From positions 1-64,000 of the forward strand of contig JAQMWT010000137.1 in the NCBI GenBank assembly GCA_029834535.1: a stretch of DNA of 64,000 nucleotides, written 5' to 3'. Under the pieces are notes generated by a model, which was not told the origin of the DNA, made no database searches, and worked only from the letters and a program-made list of their open reading frames with translations. The stretch comes from Chrysophaeum taylorii (taxonomy: Eukaryota > Sar > Pelagophyceae > Pelagomonadales > Pelagomonadaceae). A program made the translations under genes and the position numbers. Below, piece by piece: positions 1-10,303 of the stretch (the stretch's first letter is position 1; every line of letters begins with the position of its first letter).

Positions 1-772
1 ATCATATGTGCGCAATTTAGGATCAAGTGCAATGAGATCCCATAACAAGAGCGAGTCGGGGATTTTCGTTTGAAGCAACTGCAAGGCACTTGAGTCAGGG
101 AAATCTTGATGATGCCGAGCAACTTGAACACCAGTAATGAACTTGTTAAGAAAAGACTCAAGTTCATCGATGTTGTTGCACACCAAGGAATGCAGTGAAG
201 CAATTGCAGACTGAGCGACACGATCTCCATGACCCATGTAAACATCAGTAATGCGTTTGTAAAGCCGCGTGAGGTTCATATCGCGGTTTTCACGGATATC
301 CGCACGATCAGTATCATGCATTGGTAGTGCCATGAAGAGTGCACTGTACCAGCGTTGCTGCTTGAGACCAAATTCTTCTTCAGAGCAGCCAGAAGCGGAA
401 ATGCTAGTCCAAGTGTCAGTGGTCAAGATGATGCGATCACCGGTGGAAATGATCATGTTTTCCAGGCGCCGGGTCCATTGGTGAAAAAGATATCGCTCAC
501 CACTGAAAGCATCGAGTTTTTGCGAAAGCTTGCTATCCTTAATTTCGATCGAGGACATGATAAACGATAACGAACCGAACACGTAGCAATGAACTGAAGC
601 CGAGGAGGAGTTGCTGTTGTCCGTGAAGTCAAGCTCAGGGCGTTCGACCTTGGACACTGGGAACACCTGGTACCATGTTGCGAATGGTATGAGGCGTTAG
701 ACTAGCGATAAGAGAAAGACGTAAGGGATACTGGATACGTGGTGCAGGGGTAAGTGTCATAGCTTCCTCACA
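1..772 (-). mobile_element. Ty1/copia LTR element A, gag end, cut by the window edge
   Basis: Reading leftward from an LTR at 676-772, this is the 5' end of a copia element whose body lies before base 1. Just inside the LTR is a primer-binding-like TGGTACCAGG on the minus strand. The gag-like coding region (about 1-560) is very close to the gag of element F at 42845-43975. Seen: the matching LTR and gag sequence. Inferred: same family as F. It is a fossil fragment, and its state cannot be judged because most of it is outside the window. Confidence 0.85.
676..772 (-). repeat. 5' LTR of copia element A
   Basis: A 97-bp LTR with TG...CA ends. On the minus strand it starts TGTGAGGAAGCTATGACAC, the signature shared by all copia LTRs in this window. 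Confidence 0.8.
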
Positions 773-874
773 CAAACTGTAGCCTACATTGTAGAAAAAC
801 TCAGGTGCAGCGGTGCCCGTCGTCCTAGGGGGGGTTCTCCCAGGGTTGGGTCCTAGGGGGGCGATCCCTCCGCG

Positions 875-1300
875 CTATAGGGGAGGCCTAGGGCAGGGGA
901 TATCGACACCCCAGCGATGCTGTGCTGGTGGGCGTTCTTTCGTGTTCTCGCCCCCTGATGCGGCTTCGCCTGGTTCTTCCTCATCAACCTCCATCTCCGA
1001 AGAGTCTTCGGGGATTGTGCTCTCGGCGTTTTTGAAAAACTCGGTCTCGTGTCCGAGGTCCCTGTATTTAATCCGGACCGCCGCCGCAATGAAGAAATTC
1101 TTGTTCATGCGCAGTATACTGGCAACTTTGTCCGTCTCGTCCGCGCCGAGCAGCGTGTTTCCCTCGGTCAGGACAAGATTTCCAGTGCTCGGGCAGCGCT
1201 CACAGTAGTAGCTCTGCGCGCCATGTGTACCAATTGAAAAATCCCTTAGAGGCTCTCGCCATGTCCGGAAGGAACCCATACTGCTCCTTGGTGAGCGGTC
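875..1300 (-). pseudogene. hAT C-terminal dimerisation (hATC-like) domain remnant
   Basis: The frame carries YYCERCPSTGNLVLTEGNTL, followed 20 residues on by RMNKNF. This fits the hATC signature (E-R-x-F-S-x-A-G, then R/N-x-x-L, then a helix ending in N). The tail is acidic (EMEVDEEE) and probably non-conserved. The longer open frame continuing to 1492 is out of phase with the upstream transposase and looks like a shadow. Confidence 0.5.
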
Positions 1301-1949
1301 GATACAGCTTTCCAACGTCGAGCACAGCCAGATCTGTGAAGCCGACTTCATCCTTCTTCTCAAGTTCAGGATAATGCTCTTTCCAGTTGAGCGATCTCGA
1401 GAGCCTGATCCATTGAGTGAAGACCTGTTCAAACTCCACATTGAAATCGGGCATCTGGTTCTCAGGCATAGCAAAAGAAGGCACGTCGCCACTAATGTCG
1501 TCCCAAGCGCCGGGTGCGTCGAGTGCCGCCAAGAGACTGCGGGCAGGCGCAGGCTCGGAGGGCGGCGCAGACTCGGAGGAAGTCTTTGCCTTTTCGTGGT
1601 GGAATGCAGTCCGTGCGTAAATCACATATTCTTCCTTGAGCAACTTCCTGGCCTGAGCTCTCTGATTGGACGACAGGTGCCGGCAGTTGATAGTCCGAAA
1701 GTCAAGAAGGAAGGCAATCAGCTCGCGATCGTTGAATTCGTAGTCGAAGTGACGCACGTAGTTTTCATTATTCCCGCAAAACCGACGCTCACATTCGAGA
1801 ATAGCCCGCTCAAGACAGATTTTGCCGGTCTCGCTGAGGTCGTCAACATCGACAGTCTTACGTGGCATGGATTTCGCAGTTATGTTCGGGAGATCAATGA
1901 CTTCTAGCGTCCCAGCTCGCAGAGACTCGATCATGTTGTGCTTGATCAA
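1200..1949 (-). pseudogene. hAT transposase, region before the C-terminal dimerisation domain
   Basis: A 249-codon stretch that overlaps the previous part by 4 bp in another frame. It contains acidic and Pro/Ala-rich linker sequence, then a segment ending FTDLAVLDVGKLYRPL, which resembles sequence leading into the hAT C-terminal domain. Its last residues run into a frame change near 1210-1250, where the neighbouring frame continues the conserved domain. Confidence 0.45.
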
Positions 1950-2752
1950 TGCGGCGCACGCCCCAGGTATAAGTGTTCATGTTGCACGAAAACAACGGCC
2001 TCATCCGATATAGCAAAAATCGCCTCGAATTCAGCCAACGCCACCGATTGCTCATCACTGATTGTCCAGGGGAGTCCAATGTTGGTGGCCGTGTACAGTT
2101 TGAGCACGTGGTGCATACGCAGCAAGGAACGAATAAGTTGGTATCGTGTCCGGAACCTCGTCTCATTGAGGTCTAGCTTGAGCTTCGGCGATTTCCTCGG
2201 CTGTAATGGCAAAAGCGCATGCAGATCCTTCAAACGTGTGCCGTAAGAAAAGCACTTGGCTCCATCGTGGGCACTGTTCCGCAGCTCCTGGCCAGCTGGG
2301 AATGGATTGATCACCTGCTTGCTTCTGGAGCATGTCAAGTCGCCACATACCGCTGCCCAGAATTTTGAGATATCATGCATGTCACACGCTTCGACCTCAA
2401 CAAAAAATTCTTCGGCGACGCGAATTGCAGCACGGTCTTGAACAATGATTGCGGCCGCCAAATCGATATCGATTCCCGCACGCTCCGCGACCACAGAACG
2501 GAGCAGAGAAGCCGTGCCGGAATCGGTTCCGTCGTCAGCTGGAACGAGGCCCACGCACACCGTCTCAACGCCACTCCAATCGGGCCAGATGAAGGATAGG
2601 CCAATGGCCTGTCGCTTGAACTTATCATCGAGTGTCCCGCCGCCCATGCAGCACCTGGGCGAATGGATTGCCGAAAGCCGCTTCATAACACTCCGTAACG
2701 ACGTGCATAAAGATTCGAACAAAGCAACGATATTCAGCGTCCACCCATTCAA
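1946..2752 (-). pseudogene. hAT transposase central region (RNase H-fold-like)
   Basis: About 268 codons are open, but the stretch starts at a non-ATG codon, so it is a continuation and not a gene start. It holds a segment IGLSFIWPDWSGVETVCVGL, then an Asp/His pattern CDMHDISKFW, then DLNETRFRTRYQLIRSLL. This order resembles the hAT core: a strand region with catalytic Asp, a C-x2-H segment, and an N-x-TRW-like motif before a helix. A neighbouring frame at about 2620-2765 reads MTRKALFEWVDAEYRCFVRI and looks like the true upstream continuation, so a frameshift lies near 2640. Family assignment is by motif pattern only. Confidence 0.5.
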
Positions 2753-2767
2753 ACAGCGCCTTTCGAG

Positions 2768-3277
2768 TCATGAACGAGGGCGCTTGCCTTTCCCGCCACC
2801 GCCGCGGTAATACGCCTCAATTAGGTTGCGATAATCTTCGTCGTCAAAGGTGCGCTTGGAAATCCGCTGCGACGTGTACGCGTAGTGCCGAGCCGAGAAC
2901 GCCATCAGGGAAGAGTGCTTTGCCTGGCTGGGCATGGCCATGAAGTATCTCGTAATATCCGATTTACCCTTCGAGGCTGCCACGACGCCCACAGCCGTCA
3001 TAACGCCCTCCTTTTCTTGGTCTGTCTTCTGTTTCTTGGTGAGCTGTTGACGTCCCAGCTCGTCCTCCGGATGCGCAGCCTTGAAGTGGGCCCCAAGAGG
3101 GCTTGGTCGTCTGTCTGCTACGTGCCTTTCTTGAAGTCTCTCGTCACCTTCAGGCGCTCCCAGCACCGGATACACACGTGCGTCGTCGACTTCCCACTGG
3201 TCAACGCGGCCAGGATGATTTTCCTTCAGTCGACGCGCGCAGTCCCACACATTGGAAAACCCTGGTTGATCGTCCAC
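2768..3277 (-). pseudogene. hAT transposase N-terminal part with split BED-type zinc finger
   Basis: This is a 169-codon open stretch. Its C-terminal half (ITRYFMAMP..., then a basic GKGKRP end) is in frame. Near 3110-3180 a neighbouring frame gives CIRCWERLKV, a CxxC half-finger, while the main frame gives HFKAAH, the matching His pair. That is the C2H2 layout of a BED finger divided between two frames by a frameshift. Known: BED fingers sit at the N-terminus of many hAT transposases and bind the element ends. Inferred: one decayed finger here. The first codon is not strongly supported. Confidence 0.5.
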
Positions 3278-4057
3278 TTTTGTTGCCGGGCGTGTTCCAC
3301 GTCACAACATCGACGTCGCAATCGGCTCGTTCTTCTGAACTTCCTCCTTCTGTTAACACCGCGTTTAAATTCCTCCTCATCATCAACATTATCCTCCACC
3401 TCCAGGTAGCGCGGCTCGACTTGGCTCATCAGACTTGGCCGGCAGCCAAAGTGAATGAACGTGAAGTGAACATTGGACTTTGGACGAAAATTTTCGGTGA
3501 AGTGAAGTGAACCAAATTCAGCGAACCTAGTGAAGTGAGCCCGGTGAATTCCCAACGGTGCTTTTTAACCCTCTTTCATAGCTGCGTGTGACGACCCCAA
3601 CCTTGGGGATTTTGGACCCCCCTGTTTGTCGCCAAGGAAGGGATGATGCACCTCTACTTCCCTTGGATTCGACCGAGCTTGTTTTTATAATACAGCGCCA
3701 CCCTTCCTTATTAAAAAACAGTCGCTGCCTCGGCTTTTTTGAGCTGTGGCGATTTCTTGAACGCAGGTCTGCCCGGGTCCTCCTGCCTGCGTGTCAGCCT
3801 TAATCGCCGACTGCAGCCCCCCGTGTCTCTTCTTTGTTCGGGAGCCCCTCCTTTAAAGAAGAACGCTGGGCTGCATTCAAGAATGGTTGGTGTCTGGCGC
3901 GGCTCTTTCTGTTTTTAAACTCCATGCGCCACGGGCAGCCCGGATTTGGCCGCGAATCGCTGGGGTGCGCGACTCAACGACCTTTTGTGGGAGCCAACAG
4001 CCGTCGTAGAGTTGGTCAATGTCATCGATGACATACCCGGAGCCACTACTTAACTCG

Positions 4058-4110
4058 AGGAGGGAGGGAGGGAGGGAGGGAGGGAGGGAGGGAGGGAGGG
4101 AGGGAGGGAG
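4058..4110. repeat. (GGGA)n microsatellite
   Basis: About 13 copies of GGGA, nearly perfect. Confidence 0.95.
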
Positions 4111-4257
4111 CCCTTGATTTCCCGACGATGAGCTTCGAGATTCCGACAACATGGCCATTCGTGACGCGGTCGTGCTCTTTTCATATATGTGTGTGTGCTT
4201 GAGTCTGAAAATGAACATATCTCTTGACGAACTGGTTTGTGGGTCGCGGCGCCGACG

Positions 4258-4283
4258 GGTCCTCCTCCTCCTCCTCCTCCTCC
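4258..4283. repeat. (TCC)n microsatellite
   Basis: About eight TCC units. Confidence 0.9.
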
Positions 4284-4311
4284 GTAGGGAAAGCTAGGCA
4301 CGAGGCAGATT

Positions 4312-4312
4312 C

Positions 4313-4386
<74 letters not shown>

Positions 4387-4387
4387 C
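4312..4387. repeat. (CAA)n microsatellite
   Basis: About 25 perfect CAA units. Confidence 0.95.
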
Positions 4388-4449
4388 CCAATGCACTTCC
4401 AGCCACAAATTCCAAGCCCCCCTTCTTAAACAACAAAAAGGAGTCGACT

Positions 4450-4524
4450 TGTGAGAACTGAAATGGGGATGAGAGAACTATAATGGGGACGTGGTGCAGG
4501 GGTAAGTGTCATAGCTTCCTCACA
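4450..4524 (-). repeat. 3' LTR of copia element B
   Basis: 75 bp with TG...CA ends, nearly identical to 8644-8718. Preceded by CGACT. Confidence 0.9.
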
Positions 4525-7500
4525 CAGGTGCTGGAAAAGAAAGAAAAGGAAAAAGGGGTAAGTGAGGTCCTCACACAGGTGCTGGAAAAGAAAGAAAAGG
4601 AAGAAGGAAAAGGGGTAAGTGAGACGCTCACAGAGGAGAAGCTTGAAGGAAGACGTCAGGAGAGGCAGTGTGGCAGAAAGAGACAGGAGACATCAGGGCG
4701 AATTCGCGAGGTGAGGTAACGAGCACGAAGCCGGAGGAAGGAAGGAGCTTCCGTACTGCGGGTGAAGATATCGCTATGTTGGAGGTCAATGATGTGGTTG
4801 CGATGATGTTCGGCGGTAAAAGCGAATATCAATATGGCGGGTGCGCCGCGGGAGACATTGGAGACGGACTTGGGTGACGGTGGTGCTATTATCGAAATAC
4901 ATTGGTACCGTGTGACGAGGGAGATCAAAGTCATCAAAAAGTTGGAGAAGCCAATAGAGCTCAGCAGTAGCGGCGTAAAGAGCGAGCAATTCAGCTTCGA
5001 AAGCCAACGTAAGAGGTGAGATCAAGTTCATTGACGTCAGTGAAAGCGCGGATATGGAGGAAAAAGGCTTGGTAATGGCCAATGCAATGACGAGGGTGCG
5101 CCACAAGAAGATCATCAACGACTAAAACGAGACGGAGGACCACGGTAGAATTGAGCACGAGCTTGTAATGGCAAGTGTCACCAGATCCGCGGACGAAGCC
5201 ACAATCATTGAGAAGGAAGCGTTCCAAATAAAGCCACCAATTGCGACAAGCTTGTTTGCAACCATACCAAGAGCGACGGAGCTTGTAAACGATTTTGGAA
5301 CCATCGGTGGGTTGGCGAGGAGCATAGCCTTCGGGTGGCCAGACATAGATGTCTTCGTCAATGAGAGCTTGGATAAAAGCGGAGTTGACATCCAACTTAT
5401 GCAAATCCCAGTCATGAACAGCAACGTCAGACAGGGGCTTGTATGAAAGCAGAGATGACATCTACAGGACGGCACGTGTCGTGGTAAGCAATGCCGTGAA
5501 CCTGGGTGTAACCGCGGACAACGAGGCGAGCCTTGTACGATTTGAAGCGGCCAGAGTCATACTTCTTGCGGAGGATCCACTTGAGGGTACAAATGTTGCC
5601 AGAAAACGTCGAAGGAAGGCGCATAACATCCCAGCAACCAAGCTGACCAAGAGAGCTGTATTCTTTAGCGATGGCTTGCAACCAGCCAGGACGCTCAGGA
5701 TTGGTCGGAGCTAAAGCTTCACGTAGATGGGTGGAAGTGATAGTGTATCCGTCAAGGTCGGAATATTGCGACAGTTCTTCGGAAGCAGAGTAATAAACGT
5801 GTGCATGAGGATCAACAAGGGTGTTAGCTAAACAAAGGGGAAGGAAGACCTAATGAACTAACAAACGAAAGCTAACAGAAGAGACATACAAAGAGTTACA
5901 GGGGGAAACAGAAGCGACAGAGGAAACAGAATCAACATCGTGACAGGAGGAAACAGAATGGCCCGTATCGACATTGTGACAGGATGAAACAGAATGGCCC
6001 GTAAAAAAAGTTTGTTGGTTGTTGTAACGCGCGTTGGTCGACTTTGCGCGGTCGGCTCCGTTTGGCGCGACTTTGTTTTGCACTTTCTGTTGTTTTCTCT
6101 CTTTGGTGCTCTTTTGTACTTTTCTCTCGAGCTCGTAGAATGGTCGGTTCACGTGATGGGGTGATCAGTCCCAGTGAAACCGGCGCATTCTCATCAAACA
6201 CAGGGGGCAAGGGGGCAACAGCGGACAAGGGGGCAACAGCGGAAGAACAGCGGACAATGGGGGAACAATAGACGAGAGCTTGGAAGCGTGATTCGAGAAA
6301 GTCAGAACAACGTTGAAGTTCCTTCGGTGGTTGACAGGAAAATCGGGTAAGTGAAACTGTCAGCAAAATCGAGGTCTGAAGAACAATAGCGACAAAAGTG
6401 CCTGGGGTGACGTGCGTTAGACGATTGTTGCCACTGAGGATCGCAGCGGGGCAAAGATGGCGGAAACACAGGCTGGTACATATGATGGCGGTGTACCAGA
6501 CGTCTGATGAGAACGTTGCCTTTGGGCAGATAGGGTGCATCGTGCATGGTGACCAGGTTATGACGATGGTCGGAGTCGACAGAAGCAAAAACAGGCGTAA
6601 ACAGGTTTGATGCGAACGTGGGTGTTTGGTTGTTGTGGTGCGAGCAAGTTGCCATGGGCACGACCGCGTCCTGTACGCGAAAATGGAAGACTTCGGACGC
6701 GCCTGCGGTGTAAGGAACGAACACAGGTAGACCAGGCTGCTGTATGCCAGCCTGCTGTGACAGATAAGAAAGTGGCCCGTTTTCGCATTCGCAAGAACGA
6801 AATTGCCATATGGGCCAACGTTGGAGGAGCAAGCGGCGAGCTTCGCTCGTCATACTCGAATAGGCTGCGGTAGAAGTTGGCGACAGTGGCAAAACAGTTG
6901 TGGCACGTAAGAACGTTGCAGATAGCTTGCAGATAGCGTCGCAGTGGCACGTAAGAACATTGCAGATAGCGTCGCGGGTGCTGAGCACGGAATTCACGTC
7001 GATAGCAAAACCGAATTTTAAAGGTCAGAAAAGCGGCGAAAAAGTGCGTGAAGGAGAACCACAAATCACACAGCAAAGAAGCGTCTGTCCAGGATCCCGA
7101 AGATGAGCGATCCAACCACATAGGAAGCACGAAAACTGCGCACGCGAAAAATTGACAGGCACAGCTTAGTTGTGGCAGGTGAAATGCGCGATGGAACGTG
7201 ATTCGCTGGTTTTACCAAAACCGACAAGCACAACGAGGAGTGGATCAACGAATAGCTGAAAATGCACAACGGGGAGTGGAGCAACGAATAGGCGAAATAC
7301 AGAACGAGGAGGGGAGCAACGACGAGGGTAAAATACAGAACGAGGGGCTGAGCAACGAATAGCGGAAAATACAGAACGAGGCGCCTGTGCAATGGGAGCT
7401 AAAAACAAAAACGAGGGGCTTCCGTGGGATGGGGTTGTTGATGTGCTTGCATCAGACATTCGGCGGTACACACGCTGACTTGGAATTATCTTGATTGGCA

Positions 7501-8643
7501 TGAGACAGAGTATCGGGGGTATTTGAGACGGTGGGTGTGGCCGTTTAAGGCGGTGAAGGGGGTGGAATAGATGGTGGTATTAAGAAAAGCGGCGGAGTGG
7601 AACTAGAATCAGTCAAGGTGGGAGTAGGCATAGGAGCAGAAAAGGCAGTGTTAGTGGTGGTGGGTTTGGGTTGGTGTTGTTGGGTGTTTTTGGAGTCATT
7701 GGAAGTGCTGCGCTGTTGAGAAGAACGGCGATGGTGGGTAGCGCGTTGTCGTGGAATAGCTAGGAACGTTGAAACGTGCGGCAGTCCCTCTTAGAGTGAT
7801 CCTTGCAGCCGCCAAAATGACATTGGGTAGTGCGTCGGAATCGAGTAGAGCCAGGTTGTTCGGAAAGGGGAGCGTCTAGGGTAGGTCAGTTGGAAGAGTC
7901 GGAAGTCGTGGCTGACGACGCGGCGGATAGCGCGGCGGAAGTGGTTGTGCATGCCATCTAAATTGATTGGTGTTGAACTTCTCAAGGGTACAACCACAGT
8001 TGTCGGTACGAAACGCGAGACGATAAAACAAAGCCAGTAAGGCTTGAAGCACGATGCACGTAGTCAAATGCGAGGACACACTCGAGGGTACGTCGGATCA
8101 GGTACAATGCCGAGCAACTTGAACTCCGGTGATAGGTACAATGCCGAGCAACTTGTATACTCCGATGATGAACTTGTTGAGGAAGTTCGCTACGCGATCC
8201 CCACGGCCCATGTAGACATCGGTGATGCGCTTTGGAAAGTCGCGTGAAGTTCATGTCGCGGTTGTCATGTTGTTCGCGTGAAGTTCATGTCGCGGTTTTC
8301 ATGGATATCAACGTTGTTGCTTGACGCGAAAGTCTTCTTCAGAGCAGCGAGATGCTTCTGCAGAGCAGCGAGATGCTGAGATGCTAGTCCAAGGATCGTT
8401 GGTCGAGATAATGTGATCGCCGGTAGTGATGATCATGTTCGCGACGACGTGTCCATTGGTGGAAAAAAAAAAATGTCGCTCACCGCTGAAGGCATCAAGG
8501 TTGTGCGAAAGCTTGCAATCTTTAATTTCGATCGAGGACATGATAAACGATAACGAACCGAACACGTAGCAATGAACTGAAGCCGAGGAGGTGTCGCCAC
8601 GAAGTCAAGCAGAGGCTCGATCGTGAACGAGCACCTGGTGCCA

Positions 8644-8718
8644 TGTGAGAACTGAAATGGGGATGAGAGAACTATAATGGGGACGTGGTGCAGGGGTAAT
8701 TGTCATAGCTTCCTCACA
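8644..8718 (-). repeat. 5' LTR of copia element B
   Basis: 75 bp with TG...CA ends. Followed by the target duplication CGACT at 8719-8723. Confidence 0.9.
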
Positions 8719-8723
8719 CGACT

Positions 8724-9179
8724 TTTGAGCAGAGCCGCACCTCAACGCGTGACGTCACACTTCAACAATCGCAGTATCCTGCGCTTGGCGAAGATCAGCA
8801 TCGCCAGCCTGCGGGACACGGGGTGATGCGCGCCACAGGAGATAGAGGTCAATACCAATAGCAGCGAGCGAAGGAATTGGAAAATCATGAGCTACCTAGT
8901 GTAAGAGCTCCGTGTTTGTTGTTGTCCAAAGGGACTTTCCGACCCGAGCGATGAGAGGACGACGCGTCTCTCGTGAGAATTGTGTTTGGCGCGAGCATCG
9001 TAGTGATTAATAAATGTTAGTCCAGCGGTGGTGGTGGTCAACTCAACTAATGCCGCCGCTTCGCCCCTCCTGCAAAGAAAGATCTGCGCTCCCTTCCGGC
9101 GGATACACACACACACACACACACACACACATCATAATAGCAGGCCGAGAATTAATAGAGAGGTCGAAGCAAAAGGAAG
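8724..9179. other. Intergenic stretch downstream of the ankyrin-type gene
   Basis: No supported gene. It contains a CA microsatellite at 9105-9131. Short frames here are not conserved-looking. Confidence 0.6.
9105..9131. repeat. (AC)n microsatellite
   Basis: About 13 AC units, 50 bp beyond the stop of the ankyrin-type gene. Confidence 0.95.
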
Positions 9180-9905
9180 TTAGTCGATTTGGCTGGAGAG
9201 CCAAGCTTGGACCTCGGGGTCGTCGGTCTCGGCGCACGCTGATTTGCGAAAGGGGCAGGCGTTGGCCCTCGCCCACTTGAGGACATGGAGATGTCCCGCG
9301 AGGGCTGCGTTGGTGCAGGTGTTGGCGTCCCAAGGACAGCCTTTAGAACGCGCCCATTTGAGCAAGTCGAGATGGCCGTTTGCCGCGGCTTCGGAGGAAG
9401 TCTGGGCCGACCAAGGACAGCCGTTGGCTCTGGCCCACTTAAGAACTTTAAGGTGTCCAGCGCGCGCAGCAACCGCGCAGACGTGGTCGGCGAGGTGCTG
9501 GTTTTGCTGGACGAACCAGTCGATCCAGGTGATGGCGCCGAGATCGACAAACTCCTCGAGCTCGTCGACAAACCCTAAAGATTCTCGCCGCACGCCTCTC
9601 GGGAGTTGAATCGAATCGATCTTGTAGTCGTACGCGCACCCCGGCACCATCAGCTTGAGGAGCTCCACCTTGTGGTGCTCGACCCCGACCTTCTCGAAGA
9701 GCCGGGATATTTCCACGAGGTGTGATTGCTCGGTAATTCGTTTGTGAGCGAGCGCGTCGAGCGCCGCGTCCGAGACTCCATCGAGCACCCCGAACTCCGG
9801 TTCAAAGAACAGCCGCTCCTCTTTGCAATCGAGGCTCGCGTTGATGTCGAACAGCAGAGCCACCGCGGTCCGCTTCAATTCCGCCTTTGATTGAGTGGCG
9901 CCCAT
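9180..9905 (-). CDS. Ankyrin-type repeat protein with possible N-myristoylation signal
   Basis: The first in-frame ATG is at 9905. The frame is open further up to a stop, but only through non-ATG codons, so I start there: 241 residues beginning MGATQSK. Gly2 and Ser6 fit the N-myristoylation consensus MGxxxS, so the protein may attach to membranes. The N-terminal 140 residues are mixed alpha-helical sequence with no recognised domain. About residues 142-225 hold three tandem units of about 27 residues built on AGHLKVLKWARANGCPW. This ankyrin-like variety occurs in large families in algae, oomycetes and giant viruses. The role is presumably protein binding, with partner unknown. The gene looks whole, with GC-rich codons like the kinesin next door. 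Confidence 0.8.
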   Translation of the reverse strand: MGATQSKAELKRTAVALLFDINASLDCKEERLFFEPEFGVLDGVSDAALDALAHKRITEQSHLVEISRLFEKVGVEHHKVELLKLMVPGCAYDYKIDSIQLPRGVRRESLGFVDELEEFVDLGAITWIDWFVQQNQHLADHVCAVAARAGHLKVLKWARANGCPWSAQTSSEAAANGHLDLLKWARSKGCPWDANTCTNAALAGHLHVLKWARANACPFRKSACAETDDPEVQAWLSSQID

Positions 9906-10065
9906 CAGAACAAACAACAACTAGTGCTTATTACTACTGGCTCTTAGAAGCCGATCTTTTGAAAACTTCAAAACTTCAACGCTAAGGAAAGTATGGAGCC
10001 ACATGCAACCCACGTGCACTTGGCATGGGGCGGCTTGTAGTAGGACCTTCTCGTCTGCATGCATA

Positions 10066-10067
10066 TG

Positions 10068-10100
<33 letters not shown>

Positions 10101-10104
10101 TCGG
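10066..10104. repeat. (TGTCGC)n microsatellite
   Basis: About six hexamer units leading directly into the CTAGT repeat. Confidence 0.9.
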
Positions 10105-10108
10105 GGGG

Positions 10109-10198
10109 TCTAGTCTAGTCTAGTCTAGTCTCTAGTCTAGTCTAGTCTCTAGTCTAGTCTAGTCTCTAGTCTAGTCTCTAGTCTAGTCTAGTCTAGTG
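10109..10198. repeat. CTAGT satellite-like repeat
   Basis: Ninety bases of CTAGT units with regularly spaced CTCTAGT variants. This gives a higher-order pattern of two to four units between variants. Confidence 0.9.
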
Positions 10199-10214
10199 TA
10201 GTCAATCCACGCCG

Positions 10215-10241
10215 ACTCTCTCTCTCTCTCTCTCTCTCTCT
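10215..10241. repeat. (CT)n microsatellite
   Basis: About 13 CT units, followed by a short TTG repeat to about 10271. Confidence 0.9.
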
Positions 10242-10303
10242 ACAAGGTTGTTGTTGTTGTTTGTTGTTGTTCGAGCGGGATAAATGTGTCAAAGGAGCGG
10301 GCG

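Larger units (their letters stand above)
810..3560 (-). mobile_element. Degenerate hAT-superfamily DNA transposon
   Basis: Four successive open stretches on the minus strand carry parts of one hAT-type transposase in the right order: BED-finger-like N-terminus, central catalytic-type region, and C-terminal dimerisation region. The frame changes between parts, so this copy cannot make a full transposase. I could not identify terminal inverted repeats or a target duplication. The limits are therefore set by the neighbouring copia LTR on the left and by the end of coding-like sequence on the right. GC-rich runs at 823-900 lie just beyond the 3' end of the coding region. Confidence 0.7.
3561..4449. 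other. Intergenic stretch with simple repeats, no gene seen
   Basis: Apart from three microsatellites listed separately I see no supported gene. Open frames at 4181-4454 are only translations of CAA/TTG and TCC repeats. The last five bases (CGACT, 4445-4449) are the target duplication of copia element B. Confidence 0.7.
4450..8718 (-). mobile_element. Ty1/copia LTR element B, short subfamily lacking a visible integrase
   Basis: Bounded by two 75-bp LTRs (4450-4524 and 8644-8718) and by a perfect 5-bp target duplication CGACT (4445-4449 and 8719-8723), so the ends are certain. On the minus strand the parts are: primer-binding-like TGGCACCAGGTGC next to the right LTR, gag-like region about 7790-8560, an unassigned conserved block about 6300-7000, reverse transcriptase about 4990-5680, RNase H about 4690-5120, and a purine-rich tract beside the left LTR. 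I see no integrase core between gag and RT. The coding regions are broken in several places (roughly six or more). The LTRs are almost identical, so the insertion looks recent even though the internal copy is decayed. E and G share the same internal layout. Confidence 0.9.
9906..10303. other. Upstream region of the ankyrin-type gene with several simple repeats
   Basis: About 400 bp between the ankyrin-type start and the end of the His/Cys-rich ORF. It holds TGTCGC, CTAGT, CT and TTG repeats, and no gene that I can support. Confidence 0.6.

Noticed and set aside
810-3560. Terminal inverted repeats of the hAT element
   Set aside because: Compared GCAGCGGTGCCCG near 808 with the reverse complement of the 3550 region (AGCACCGTTGGG). 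The match is too weak to call, and no 8-bp duplication is visible.
4181-4454. Poly-Thr and poly-Val frames
   Set aside because: Translations of the CAA/TTG microsatellite only.
10109-10198. Telomere-type repeat
   Set aside because: CTAGT is not a known telomere unit, and the tract is internal and short.
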